DNA from: Salinispora vitiensis
GTDB taxonomy: Bacteria; Actinomycetota; Actinomycetes; Mycobacteriales; Micromonosporaceae
Assembly: GCF_000378825.1 (NCBI RefSeq)
Contig: NZ_KB900388.1
Coordinates: 4,471,901 to 4,535,900, forward strand
Direction: 5' to 3'
DNA length: 64,000 nucleotides
Shown: one piece after another, positions 34,059-41,969 of the stretch
Layout: every line of letters begins with the position of its first letter
Position numbering within the stretch: the first letter of the stretch is position 1
Program-made: the position numbers and the translations under genes
Notes under the pieces: model-generated
Seen by the model: only the letters and a program-made list of their open reading frames with translations
Told to the model about the DNA's origin: nothing
Database searches by the model: none

Positions 34059-34430
34059 GTGAGGTCACCACGGCGCTGCACCCGAAACGGCTGCCCCCGG
34101 CAAGCAGTCGCCACATTGACCTATGTCTACCACGAGTCCACCGCCGTGGTGGGGCCGTTGGCTGCTTTCGCCGAGCCGCACACGTACGACCTCTGTGAGC
34201 CGCACGCGCGCAGTCTGACCGCGCCGCGGGGCTGGGATGTGGTCCGGCACGAGGGGGAGTTCGAGCCGCCGCCGCCGACGACCGACGACCTGGTCGCGCT
34301 CGCCGAGGCGGTCCGCGAGGCAGCCCGCCCGGTAGCCCCGCGCCCCCCGGAGGACGACACCGACCCCGGGGCCGGGGCGCCAACCACCGGGCGTCGCGGT
34401 CACCTCCGCGTGATTCCCCCCAGTCACTGA
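34059..34430 (+). CDS. DUF3499 family protein
   Basis: 123 residues from GTG. The N-terminus RRCTRNGCPRQAVATLTYVY has two cysteines near residues 7 and 12, and a later DLCEPHARSLTAPRGWDVVR supplies a third Cys and a His, so a small zinc-binding fold is likely. Matches the actinobacterial DUF3499 family (Rv3258c-like by position). Function unknown. Its last 7 bp overlap the convergent DUF779 gene. Confidence 0.88.
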   Translation: MRSPRRCTRNGCPRQAVATLTYVYHESTAVVGPLAAFAEPHTYDLCEPHARSLTAPRGWDVVRHEGEFEPPPPTTDDLVALAEAVREAARPVAPRPPEDDTDPGAGAPTTGRRGHLRVIPPSH

Positions 34431-34870
34431 CCACCGCCACCGCCACCGCCACCGGCGGTCGGCGGAGACGGCGATCCAGCGGTCTGGCGTGGTTGACGTG
34501 GCTCGCCCGAGGAGTCGCTAGCGCGGCGGGCAAGGGTGGAGCGAAGGAGGAAACGCAGGCCCTCCGGGGCCTCCAGGGAGAAACCGCTGCCACGGCCGGG
34601 GACGACATCGATCGTGAGCGTCGTGTGCTGCCAGAGGTCCCACTGGGCGCGCGAGATCCAGAACTCGACTGGCTCTGGCACGCCCGCCACCGTCAGCGCG
34701 GCCAGCCGAATGTCCGACGAGCCGGTGCGGAACTCGCCGGCGGGGTAGCACATCGGCGCGCTGCCGTCGCAGCAGCCACCGGACTGGTGGAACATCAACG
34801 GTCCGTGCTGCCCCCGCAGCGACCGGATCAGCTCGGCCGCTGCGGGGGTCACGGCTACCAGGTCGCTCAT
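34424..34870 (-). CDS. DUF779 domain protein
   Basis: 148 residues. The motifs GPLMFHQSGGCCDGSAPMCY and VEFWISRAQWDLWQHTTLTI are the DUF779 hallmark; the Cys-Cys and later Cys suggest metal or redox chemistry. The ATG overlaps the stop of the upstream aldehyde dehydrogenase (TGATG), so the two are translationally coupled. This pairing is common in actinobacteria and Pseudomonas, implying a role in aldehyde oxidation, but none is established. The C-terminus ends in a poly-glycine tract encoded by a GCC-rich simple repeat. Confidence 0.92.
   Translation of the reverse strand: MSDLVAVTPAAAELIRSLRGQHGPLMFHQSGGCCDGSAPMCYPAGEFRTGSSDIRLAALTVAGVPEPVEFWISRAQWDLWQHTTLTIDVVPGRGSGFSLEAPEGLRFLLRSTLARRASDSSGEPRQPRQTAGSPSPPTAGGGGGGGGQ
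34431..34453. repeat. Simple CACCGC repeat encoding poly-glycine
   Basis: Hexanucleotide-like repeats at the 3' end of the DUF779 gene encode its run of nine glycines; copy number is likely variable. Confidence 0.65.
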
Positions 34871-36375
34871 CAGAAGAAGCCCAACTTCTTCGGGGCGTAG
34901 CTGACCAGCAGGTTCTTGGTCTGCTGGTAGTGGTCCAGCATCATTTTGTGGTTTTCCCGGCCGATTCCGGACTGCTTGTACCCGCCGAACGCGGCGTGTG
35001 CGGGGTACGCGTGGTAGCAGTTTGTCCAGACGCGGCCTGCCTGGATAGCCCGTCCTGCCCGGTAGGCCGTGTTGATGTCCCGAGTCCAGACGCCCGCACC
35101 GAGCCCGTACAGGGTGTCGTTGGCGATCTTTACCGCGTCGTCAAGGTCGGCGAAGGAGGTCACCGACACCACCGGGCCGAAGATCTCCTCCTGGAAGATC
35201 CGCATCGAGTTGCTGCCCTCGAAAATCGTTGGTTCGACGTAATACCCACCGGAGAGCTCACCGTCCAGCTGCGCCCGTGCGCCACCGGTCAGCACCCGGG
35301 CGCCCTCCTGCCGGCCGATGTCCAGGTAGGAAAGAATTTTCTCGAGTTGGTCGTTGGACGCCTGCGCGCCGACCATGGTCGCGCTGTCCAACGGGTGCCC
35401 CGGCCGGATCTCCCGGGTCCGCGCGACGGCCGCCGCCAGGAAGTCGGCGTAGTGGCCCTGCTGGATCAGCGCCCGCGACGGGCAGGTGCAGACCTCGCCC
35501 TGGTTCAGGGCGAACATGGTGAAACCCTCGAGCGCCTTGTCGCGGAAGTCGTCCGACGCGGCGCTGACATCGTCGAAGAAGATGTTCGGACTCTTGCCAC
35601 CCAGCTCCAGGGTGACCGGCTTGATGTTCTCACTGGCGTACTGCATGATCAGCCGCCCGGTGGTGGTCTCGCCGGTGAAGGCCACCTTGGCCACCCGCGG
35701 CGAGGAGGCCAGCGGTCGGCCCGCCTCGACCCCGAAACCGTTGACCACGTTGACCACACCCGGCGGCAGCAGGTCAGCCACCAAGGACAGCAGGTAGTGG
35801 ATCGACGCGGGCGTCTGCTCGGCGGGCTTGAGTACCACCGCGTTGCCGGCGGCGAGTGCCGGGGCGAGCTTCCAGGTCGCCATGAGCAGCGGGAAATTCC
35901 ACGGGATGATCTGCCCGACCACACCGAGCGGCTCGTGGAAGTGGTACGCGACGGTGTCATCGTCGATCTCGGCGAGGGAGCCCTCCTGGGCCCGGATCAC
36001 GCCGGCGAAGTAGCGGAAGTGGTCGATTGCGAGCGGGATGTCGGCGGCGAGTGTCTCGCGGATCGGCTTGCCGTTCTCCCAGGTCTCCGCGATTGCCAGG
36101 GCCTGCAGGTGCTCCTGCATCCGATCGGCGACCCGGTTGAGCACCAGGGCGCGGTCGGCGGCCGGGGTACGGCCCCAGGCCGCGGCGGCGCCGTGCGCGG
36201 CGTCGATTGCCCGCTCCACGTCCTCGGCGGTACCCCGGGCCACCTCGCAGAAGGGCTGCCCGGTCACCGGGGTCGGGTTCTCGAAGTACCGCCCGCCATG
36301 CGGCTTGACGTACTCGCCGCCGATGAAGTGGTCGTAGCGGGACTGCCAGTGGGTGGGCGCGTCGTAACGCGTCAT
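34870..36375 (-). CDS. NAD-dependent aldehyde dehydrogenase (ExaC/AldA type)
   Basis: 501 residues from ATG with GGAGGT five bases upstream. It has the NAD-binding and catalytic signatures: IPWNFPLLMATWKLAPALAA, VTLELGGKSPNIFF with the general-base glutamate, NQGEVCTCPSRALI with the catalytic cysteine, and EEIFGPVVS. The subgroup resembles ExaC/acetaldehyde dehydrogenases that oxidise short-chain aldehydes to acids. It lies 40 bp downstream of the GAF regulator on the same strand and is coupled to the DUF779 gene. Confidence 0.95.
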   Translation of the reverse strand: MTRYDAPTHWQSRYDHFIGGEYVKPHGGRYFENPTPVTGQPFCEVARGTAEDVERAIDAAHGAAAAWGRTPAADRALVLNRVADRMQEHLQALAIAETWENGKPIRETLAADIPLAIDHFRYFAGVIRAQEGSLAEIDDDTVAYHFHEPLGVVGQIIPWNFPLLMATWKLAPALAAGNAVVLKPAEQTPASIHYLLSLVADLLPPGVVNVVNGFGVEAGRPLASSPRVAKVAFTGETTTGRLIMQYASENIKPVTLELGGKSPNIFFDDVSAASDDFRDKALEGFTMFALNQGEVCTCPSRALIQQGHYADFLAAAVARTREIRPGHPLDSATMVGAQASNDQLEKILSYLDIGRQEGARVLTGGARAQLDGELSGGYYVEPTIFEGSNSMRIFQEEIFGPVVSVTSFADLDDAVKIANDTLYGLGAGVWTRDINTAYRAGRAIQAGRVWTNCYHAYPAHAAFGGYKQSGIGRENHKMMLDHYQQTKNLLVSYAPKKLGFF

Positions 36376-36415
36376 GAGTACCTCCGCCGTCGACGAGGAG
36401 TGGACGGCATCGAAC

Positions 36416-37696
36416 CTATGTTTCTCGACGTTGCAGCGACGTTGCACGCGGGACGCCGTACTCCCGGGCGAGCTGGCGGGCCCGCGCCAGGGCGAGCGGC
36501 CGACGCGGGGCGCCCGGCGGCAGTGCCCGCGCCAAGGCCTCCCAGGCGGTCAGGTCGTCCGTGCCGGCGGGGGTCGCGGTCCAGGAGACGAGCAGTGCCG
36601 GATCCGCGGCCGCCAACACGGCCGCCCGGAGTTGTCCGTCGACCAGCCGGCGCAGTCGGGCCACTCCCGGCGCATCCGAGCCGGGCAACAGGCTCCCGGA
36701 GTACGCGTCGATCCCACCCGCCGGGTCGCCGCGTTCCAGCCGGTCGGTGACGGTACGGAAGTCGGCCCGTACCCGGCAGCGCAGTCGGTACGGGCGGGAG
36801 TCGAGCAACTCCGGGCCGAGTACGCGGCGTAGCCGGGACAGCTCGGCCCGGAGGGTGACGGGGTGCAGCCGGTCCTCGCCGTACAGGTCGAGGGCGAGTT
36901 GTTCCCCGGTGCGCCCCTCCGGGTGGTCCACCAGCAACACCAGCAGTTCGCTGTGCCGCCGGCCCAGCCGAATCCGGCGGCCACCGACCCGTAGCTGGGC
37001 CTCGTCCCGGCCGAGCGCGGCCACCTGAACCACGTCCGGCTCGACCTGGGGTATCCCGGCCAGGAACGCCTCGGCGGCCCGGGCGGTGGCCCGGACTAGG
37101 GCCAGGCTATGAGGAGTGGCGAGGTGATCGCCACCGGTGATGTCGACCGCCCCGAGTATTCGACCGGTGGCCGGATCATGGATCGGCGCGGCGGCACAGG
37201 TCCAGCGCTGGGCGCGGCGGCTGAAGTGTTCGGTGGCGAAGATTTGCACGCTGTGGTCCATGGCGAGCGCGGTGCCGGGTGCGTTGGTGCCCGCGTGCGT
37301 CTCGTCCCAGCGGGCACCGGGCACGAAGTTCATCTGTTCGGCCCGGCGCAGTACCCCCGGATGCCCCTCCACCCAGAGCAGCCGGCCGTGGGTGTCGCAG
37401 ACCGCCATCAGGTGTGCGCCGTCCTGGGCGATCCCACCGAGCAGGTCTCGGAAGATCGGCAGCACCGGGGCTAGCGGGTGCCCGGACCGGTAGCTCTCCA
37501 GCATGTCGTCAACGAGGTCAACCGGCGGGGTGCCCTCCGGGTCCAGTGGCATCGACCGTTCCCACGACCGGCGTACCACCTCCCGGACCCGCTGCGGCGT
37601 CGCTCCGGTGAGAAAGGCCGCGTGGGCGGCACCCACCTGCGCGATCCGCTCCGCCGGATCGACGCCGATTTGCAGGGCGAGCCACGGGTCAGCCAT
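36416..37696 (-). CDS. GAF-domain transcriptional regulator with C-terminal winged-helix
   Basis: 426 residues from ATG at 37696 with AGGAGGT five bases upstream. Residues ~30-60 resemble the N-terminus of AcoR/GAF-type regulators (VREVVRRSWERSM); residues ~75-235 are a GAF sensor (GARWDETHAGTNAPGTALAM, HFSRRAQRWTCAAAPIHDPA). There is no sigma-54 AAA+ domain and no Fis-type helix-turn-helix. Instead the C-terminal third has the winged-helix pattern of OmpR/SARP DNA-binding domains (VTLRAELSRLRRVLGPELL). It is upstream of aldehyde dehydrogenase and DUF779 and divergent from a second aldehyde dehydrogenase, so it probably controls both. Confidence 0.9.
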   Translation of the reverse strand: MADPWLALQIGVDPAERIAQVGAAHAAFLTGATPQRVREVVRRSWERSMPLDPEGTPPVDLVDDMLESYRSGHPLAPVLPIFRDLLGGIAQDGAHLMAVCDTHGRLLWVEGHPGVLRRAEQMNFVPGARWDETHAGTNAPGTALAMDHSVQIFATEHFSRRAQRWTCAAAPIHDPATGRILGAVDITGGDHLATPHSLALVRATARAAEAFLAGIPQVEPDVVQVAALGRDEAQLRVGGRRIRLGRRHSELLVLLVDHPEGRTGEQLALDLYGEDRLHPVTLRAELSRLRRVLGPELLDSRPYRLRCRVRADFRTVTDRLERGDPAGGIDAYSGSLLPGSDAPGVARLRRLVDGQLRAAVLAAADPALLVSWTATPAGTDDLTAWEALARALPPGAPRRPLALARARQLAREYGVPRATSLQRRET

Positions 37697-37771
37697 CGGC
37701 GACCTCCTGGCGCCCATCGTGACCCAGCTCACCCCGGATCGCCAAGTGGTGTGTCGTCTACGCTGCGAGAT

Positions 37772-39211
37772 GTGGAGTCCGCAGCCTTCTATGTCGCCTC
37801 CCGCCCCGCCCACGGGGCGCAGGAGCTGACCGTGCGCCATCCGTACGATGGCCGTGTTGTCGGGCGAACGACCTTCGCCACCGGTGACCAGGTCGAGGCC
37901 GCCGTCGCGGCGGCAGCCGCGGTGGCCCCGACCGCCGCGGCCCTCCCCGCCTACCGGCGCGCGGCGGCTCTGGAGCATGTCTCCCGGCGGCTCGCCGAGC
38001 GGGCCGACGAGGTGGCGGCACTGATCACCGCCGAGAACGGCAAGCCGGTGAAGTGGGCGCGCGCCGAGCTGGGACGGGCGGTCGAGACGTTCCGGTGGGC
38101 CGCCGAGGAGGCCCGGCGCTTCTCCGGTGAGCTGCAGCGCCTGGACACCGAGCCGGCCGCCGCCGGCCGGCTGGCGCTGGTCCGGCGGGCACCACGGGGC
38201 CCCGTGCTGGGGATCTCCCCGTTCAATTTTCCGCTGAACCTGGTGGCGCACAAGGTCGCACCGGCGATCGCGGTCGGCGCACCGATCGTCGTCAAACCGG
38301 CACCGGCCACTCCGCTGTCCGCACTGCTCCTCGGTGAGCTGCTGGCCGAGACCGACCTGCCGGAGGGGATGTTCTCGGTCCTGCCGCTCCCCAACGAGCA
38401 GGCCGCCGGCCTCGTCGCCGACCCGCGGCTGCCGGTGGTGTCGTTCACCGGCTCCGGCCCGGTCGGCGCGGCGATCCGCCGTTCGGTACCGGAGAAACAC
38501 GTCACCCTGGAGCTGGGCGGCAACGCGGCCGTGGTGATCTGCGAGGACTGGAGCACGGAGGAGGATCTGACCTACGCCGCGCAGCGGATCGCGACGTTCT
38601 CGAATTACCAGGCCGGCCAGTCCTGTATCGCGGTGCAGCGGGTCTACGTGCACGAGTGGCTCTACGACGGATTCCTACCCCGCCTCGTCGCGGCGGTGCG
38701 CGCGCTGCGCACGGGTGATCCCTCGTCCGAGCTGACCGAGGTCGGTCCGCTGGTCTCGGAGTCAGCCGCCCGCCGGGTCGAGGAGTGGGTGGACGAGGCG
38801 GTCGCGGCGGGCGCCACCGTCGAGGTCGGTGGGCGCCGGGTCGGGGCCGCGTTCCCGCCGACGGTGCTGTCCGGCGTGCCGAGGGACGCCAAGGTCAGTG
38901 TGGAGGAGGTGTTCGGGCCGGTGTTGGTGATCGCCCGGGCGAGCACCGACGACGCCGCGTTCGCCGCGGTCAACGACTCGGCGTACGGGTTGCAGGCGGG
39001 CGTTTTCACCCACCGGCTGGACACCGCGTTCCGGGCTGGGCAGGTGCTGGAGATGGGTGGGGTGATCGTCGGCGACGTGCCGTCGTTCCGGGCCGACCAG
39101 ATGCCGTACGGCGGGGTGAAGGGCTCTGGCGTCGGGCGGGAGGGGGTTCGCAGTGCGATGGACGATTACACCGAACCCCGGGTCCTGGTCCTCACCGGGA
39201 TCGCCGGTTAG
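37772..39211 (+). CDS. Aldehyde dehydrogenase family protein
   Basis: 479 residues from GTG at 37772; no strong ribosome site, and 75 bp separate it from the divergent regulator. Signatures: ISPFNFPLNLVAHKVAPAIA, VTLELGGNAAVV, YQAGQSCIAVQRVYV with the catalytic cysteine, and EEVFGPVLV. It groups by eye with succinate-semialdehyde/lactaldehyde-type enzymes rather than with the ExaC-like gene nearby. The substrate is unknown; the shared regulator suggests a common aldehyde pathway. Confidence 0.93.
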   Translation: MESAAFYVASRPAHGAQELTVRHPYDGRVVGRTTFATGDQVEAAVAAAAAVAPTAAALPAYRRAAALEHVSRRLAERADEVAALITAENGKPVKWARAELGRAVETFRWAAEEARRFSGELQRLDTEPAAAGRLALVRRAPRGPVLGISPFNFPLNLVAHKVAPAIAVGAPIVVKPAPATPLSALLLGELLAETDLPEGMFSVLPLPNEQAAGLVADPRLPVVSFTGSGPVGAAIRRSVPEKHVTLELGGNAAVVICEDWSTEEDLTYAAQRIATFSNYQAGQSCIAVQRVYVHEWLYDGFLPRLVAAVRALRTGDPSSELTEVGPLVSESAARRVEEWVDEAVAAGATVEVGGRRVGAAFPPTVLSGVPRDAKVSVEEVFGPVLVIARASTDDAAFAAVNDSAYGLQAGVFTHRLDTAFRAGQVLEMGGVIVGDVPSFRADQMPYGGVKGSGVGREGVRSAMDDYTEPRVLVLTGIAG

Positions 39212-39237
39212 GTCTGCGACAGCTTGGTCGTGCTGCC

Positions 39238-39259
39238 GCGTCGGCCGGCGGCCCGACGC
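39238..39259 (+). terminator. Hairpin after the second aldehyde dehydrogenase
   Basis: A 7-bp stem GCGTCGG/CCGACGC with an 8-nt loop lies 26 bp after the stop at 39211. Confidence 0.4.
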
Positions 39260-39345
39260 CGCGGGACGCCGGCGGGCCACGCGTCAATTGTTCGCGGTAG
39301 TAGCCTGACCGGCGACCCAGGGCAGGGACGAACGGCGAGGTGATC

Positions 39346-40242
39346 ATGGCGGTTTGGCAGTCCACGGCACGGCTCGCGGCGGTCTTCGTGGGTGCCGGCA
39401 CCCTGCTGGCGCTCGGCGTGTCGCCCGCGCTGGCCGCCGAGGACTCGGTGCGGGTCAGCGCGGCCGGGAAGTTCAAGGCCGGTGATTCGGCGGAGGAGGT
39501 CGTGGTCGAGGTGCACAAGCGCACCGAGGGCTGCGTGCAGCCGCAGGCCGCGCTCACCCTATACCTCGACGGCCTCCGGACGGATCAGGTACGGGTGCAG
39601 GTCAATGCCGGGGGTAGGTGGCTTCCGGTGGAGCTCTCCGCCGGCCGGGGCGGGGTGGCCACCGCCGCGACGACACCAGAGAACCCACAGCTCTGCAAGG
39701 GCAAGCGCGTCAAGCTGCGGTACGAGGTGGCATTCGCGGCGGACACGGTGGACGGGCAGCTCACCGTCGTCGGTGAGGCCGTCAGCCCGGACGGCCAGGT
39801 GATCGGTCGAGATTCCGACGACGCCAAGGTGACCGGCGGTAGCCCCGCCGCGGCCCCGACGCCCAGCGCCGCGCCGGTGCCGACCGTCGTGGCGACGGAG
39901 GCCGCAACTACGGCGGCGTCAACGGCCGTTGACGCGGTATCCGATCCGGGGGGTGACGCGGACAGCGCGGCACCGGCGCGGTCGTCCGGCGGTTCGGGCT
40001 TTCTCTACGCCGGCCTGGCCATGTTCGCGGTCGGCGTCGTCCTGATCATCCTGCTGGTCCGGCGGTTCCGGGAGGACCGGTCGGTCCCCGTCGGCGGCAC
40101 CCACCCCCCTGCTGGGTTCGGATATGCCGGCCCCGGTCAGCCGCCGGGCACCCCGCCGGTGCCCCCAATTCCCGGCCAGCGCGGGCCGGGCGCGCCGGCG
40201 CCGGACGACCGTACCCGGTTCATCCCCCGGCTGCCGGACTGA
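39346..40242 (+). CDS. Secreted, C-terminally membrane-anchored protein
   Basis: 298 residues from ATG at 39346 (GAGG five to eight bases upstream; a GTG two codons earlier is less likely). A signal peptide is evident (MAVWQSTARLAAVFVGAG, then an ALA-AED cleavage-like site). An extracellular beta-rich domain with two cysteines (~residues 55 and 113) is followed by an Ala/Thr/Pro spacer, a single membrane helix (LYAGLAMFAVGVVLIILLV), a basic RRFRED stop-transfer, and a Pro/Gly-rich cytoplasmic tail ending DDRTRFIPRLPD. Family not recognised. The tail shares its end motif with the protein at 29019. It precedes manB by 96 bp. Confidence 0.85.
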   Translation: MAVWQSTARLAAVFVGAGTLLALGVSPALAAEDSVRVSAAGKFKAGDSAEEVVVEVHKRTEGCVQPQAALTLYLDGLRTDQVRVQVNAGGRWLPVELSAGRGGVATAATTPENPQLCKGKRVKLRYEVAFAADTVDGQLTVVGEAVSPDGQVIGRDSDDAKVTGGSPAAAPTPSAAPVPTVVATEAATTAASTAVDAVSDPGGDADSAAPARSSGGSGFLYAGLAMFAVGVVLIILLVRRFREDRSVPVGGTHPPAGFGYAGPGQPPGTPPVPPIPGQRGPGAPAPDDRTRFIPRLPD

Positions 40243-40338
40243 GCCGGGTACTGCCAGCTCTTCGGCTGGGCCGGAGCAATCGTCCGTGCTCCGATACGCT
40301 CAGGCCGTTGACGACGCCAGCGCGAGGAGCGGAGCACG

Positions 40339-41724
40339 GTGACTGACCTGTCCCAGATCGTGAAGGCCTACGACGTGCGTGGGGTGGTGCCGCAACAGTG
40401 GGACGAACAGGTCGCGGAGGCGCTTGGCGCCGCCTTCGCCCAGGTTCTCAACACTGGCGGGGAACCCGGTGACGCGGTGCTGATCGCGCACGACATGCGG
40501 GACAGCGGCCCCGGGCTCGCGGCGGCCTTCGCCACCGGCGTCCGGGCCGCCGGTCGTGCGGTCATCGAGCTGGGCCTGGCCTCGACCGACATGCTGTATT
40601 ACGCCTCCGGATCGCTTGACCTGCCGGGGGCGATGTTCACGGCGAGCCACAACCCGGCCGGGTACAACGGCATAAAGATGTGCCGCTCGGGAGCGCGTCC
40701 GATCGGGCAGGACAGCGGTCTGGCCGAGATCCGGGCGCGGGCCCAGGCGCTGCTGGACGAGGGTGCGGCCCCGCCGGCGGGTGGGGCGAGCGCGCCGGTC
40801 CAGCAGCGCGACCTACTCGCTGACTACGCGGCGTACCTGCGCAAGCTGGTTGACCTGACCCGGATTCGACCGCTGAAGGTCGTGGTGGATGCCGGTAACG
40901 GCATGGGCGGTTACACGGTCCCGACGGTGCTCGGCGATGCCGCGCTGGCCGCGTTGCCGCTCGAGATTGTGCCGCTCTACTTCGAGCTGGACGGCACCTT
41001 CCCCAACCACGAGGCGAACCCGCTGGACCCGAAGAACCTGGTCGACCTGCAACGGGCCGTGCGGGCCGGCGGGGCGGACATCGGCTTGGCCTTCGACGGC
41101 GACGCGGACCGCTGCTTCGTGGTCGACGAGCGTGGGGAGCCGGTGTCGCCGTCGGCGATCACCGCGCTGGTCGCCGCGCGGGAACTGGCCAAGCACCCCG
41201 GCTCGACGGTGATCCACAATCTGATCACCTCGGCTGCCGTACCGGAGATCATCCGGGAGAACGGTGGGCAACCCGTCCGGTCCCGGGTCGGGCACTCGTT
41301 CATCAAGGCCGAGATGGCCCGGACCAACGCCATCTTCGGCGGCGAGCACTCCGCGCACTACTACTTCCGGGACTTCTGGTTCGCCGACACCGGGATGCTC
41401 GCCGCGATGCACACCCTGGCAGCGCTGGGCGAGCAGTCGTTGCCGTTGTCGGTGCTGGCCGGAGAGTACGAGCGGTACGTCGCCTCCGGTGAGATCAACT
41501 CGACCGTCGAAGACCAGGCGGCGCGGGTGGCCGAGGTGCGGGCCGCGTACCCGGACGCGGAGGTTGACGAGACCGACGGCCTCACCCTGCGTTTCGCCGA
41601 CCGCGCCTGGTTCAACCTACGGGCCTCCAACACCGAGCCGTTGCTGCGGCTCAACGTCGAAGCCCCGACCCGGGAACGCATGGCCTCGCTCCGCGATGCG
41701 GTGCTCGACCGGGTTCGCCGATAA
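40339..41724 (+). CDS. manB: Phosphomannomutase
   Basis: 461 residues from GTG. An alpha-D-phosphohexomutase with the phosphoserine loop TASHNPAGYNG, the metal-binding loop DGDADRCF, the sugar loop GGEHSAHYYF and the C-terminal phosphate-binding RASNTEPLLRLN. It converts mannose-6-P to mannose-1-P for GDP-mannose. Its position before the Trm112-like and SIS genes corresponds to mycobacterial pmmA/manB. All catalytic motifs are intact. Confidence 0.96.
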   Translation: MTDLSQIVKAYDVRGVVPQQWDEQVAEALGAAFAQVLNTGGEPGDAVLIAHDMRDSGPGLAAAFATGVRAAGRAVIELGLASTDMLYYASGSLDLPGAMFTASHNPAGYNGIKMCRSGARPIGQDSGLAEIRARAQALLDEGAAPPAGGASAPVQQRDLLADYAAYLRKLVDLTRIRPLKVVVDAGNGMGGYTVPTVLGDAALAALPLEIVPLYFELDGTFPNHEANPLDPKNLVDLQRAVRAGGADIGLAFDGDADRCFVVDERGEPVSPSAITALVAARELAKHPGSTVIHNLITSAAVPEIIRENGGQPVRSRVGHSFIKAEMARTNAIFGGEHSAHYYFRDFWFADTGMLAAMHTLAALGEQSLPLSVLAGEYERYVASGEINSTVEDQAARVAEVRAAYPDAEVDETDGLTLRFADRAWFNLRASNTEPLLRLNVEAPTRERMASLRDAVLDRVRR

Positions 41725-41783
41725 GATCCCGTGCGCCGGTCGGCGCCCCCGACCGGTAACCCAGAGGTGGAAGGAGCCGCGCC

Positions 41784-41969
41784 GTGGCCCTGGATCCGCA
41801 GTTGCTGGAGATTCTCGCCTGCCCGGACACACACCACGCCCCACTCGACTATGACGCCGACGCGCAGACGCTCACCTGCACCGAGTGCGGCCGGATCTTC
41901 GAGGTCCGCGACGATGTGCCGGTGCTCCTACTCGATGAGGCGCGCGGCGGCCCGGCGGAGCGGTCGTGA
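41784..41969 (+). CDS. Trm112 family protein
   Basis: 61 residues from GTG. PQLLEILACPDTHHAPLDYD followed by TCTECGRIFEVRDDVPVLL is the Trm112/YcaR zinc-ribbon family. Three cysteines remain, and the second Cys of the first pair is replaced (CPDTH), so zinc binding may be altered. Relatives activate SAM-dependent methyltransferases in eukaryotes and archaea; the bacterial role is unclear. The stop overlaps the next start (GTGA). Confidence 0.9.
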   Translation: MALDPQLLEILACPDTHHAPLDYDADAQTLTCTECGRIFEVRDDVPVLLLDEARGGPAERS

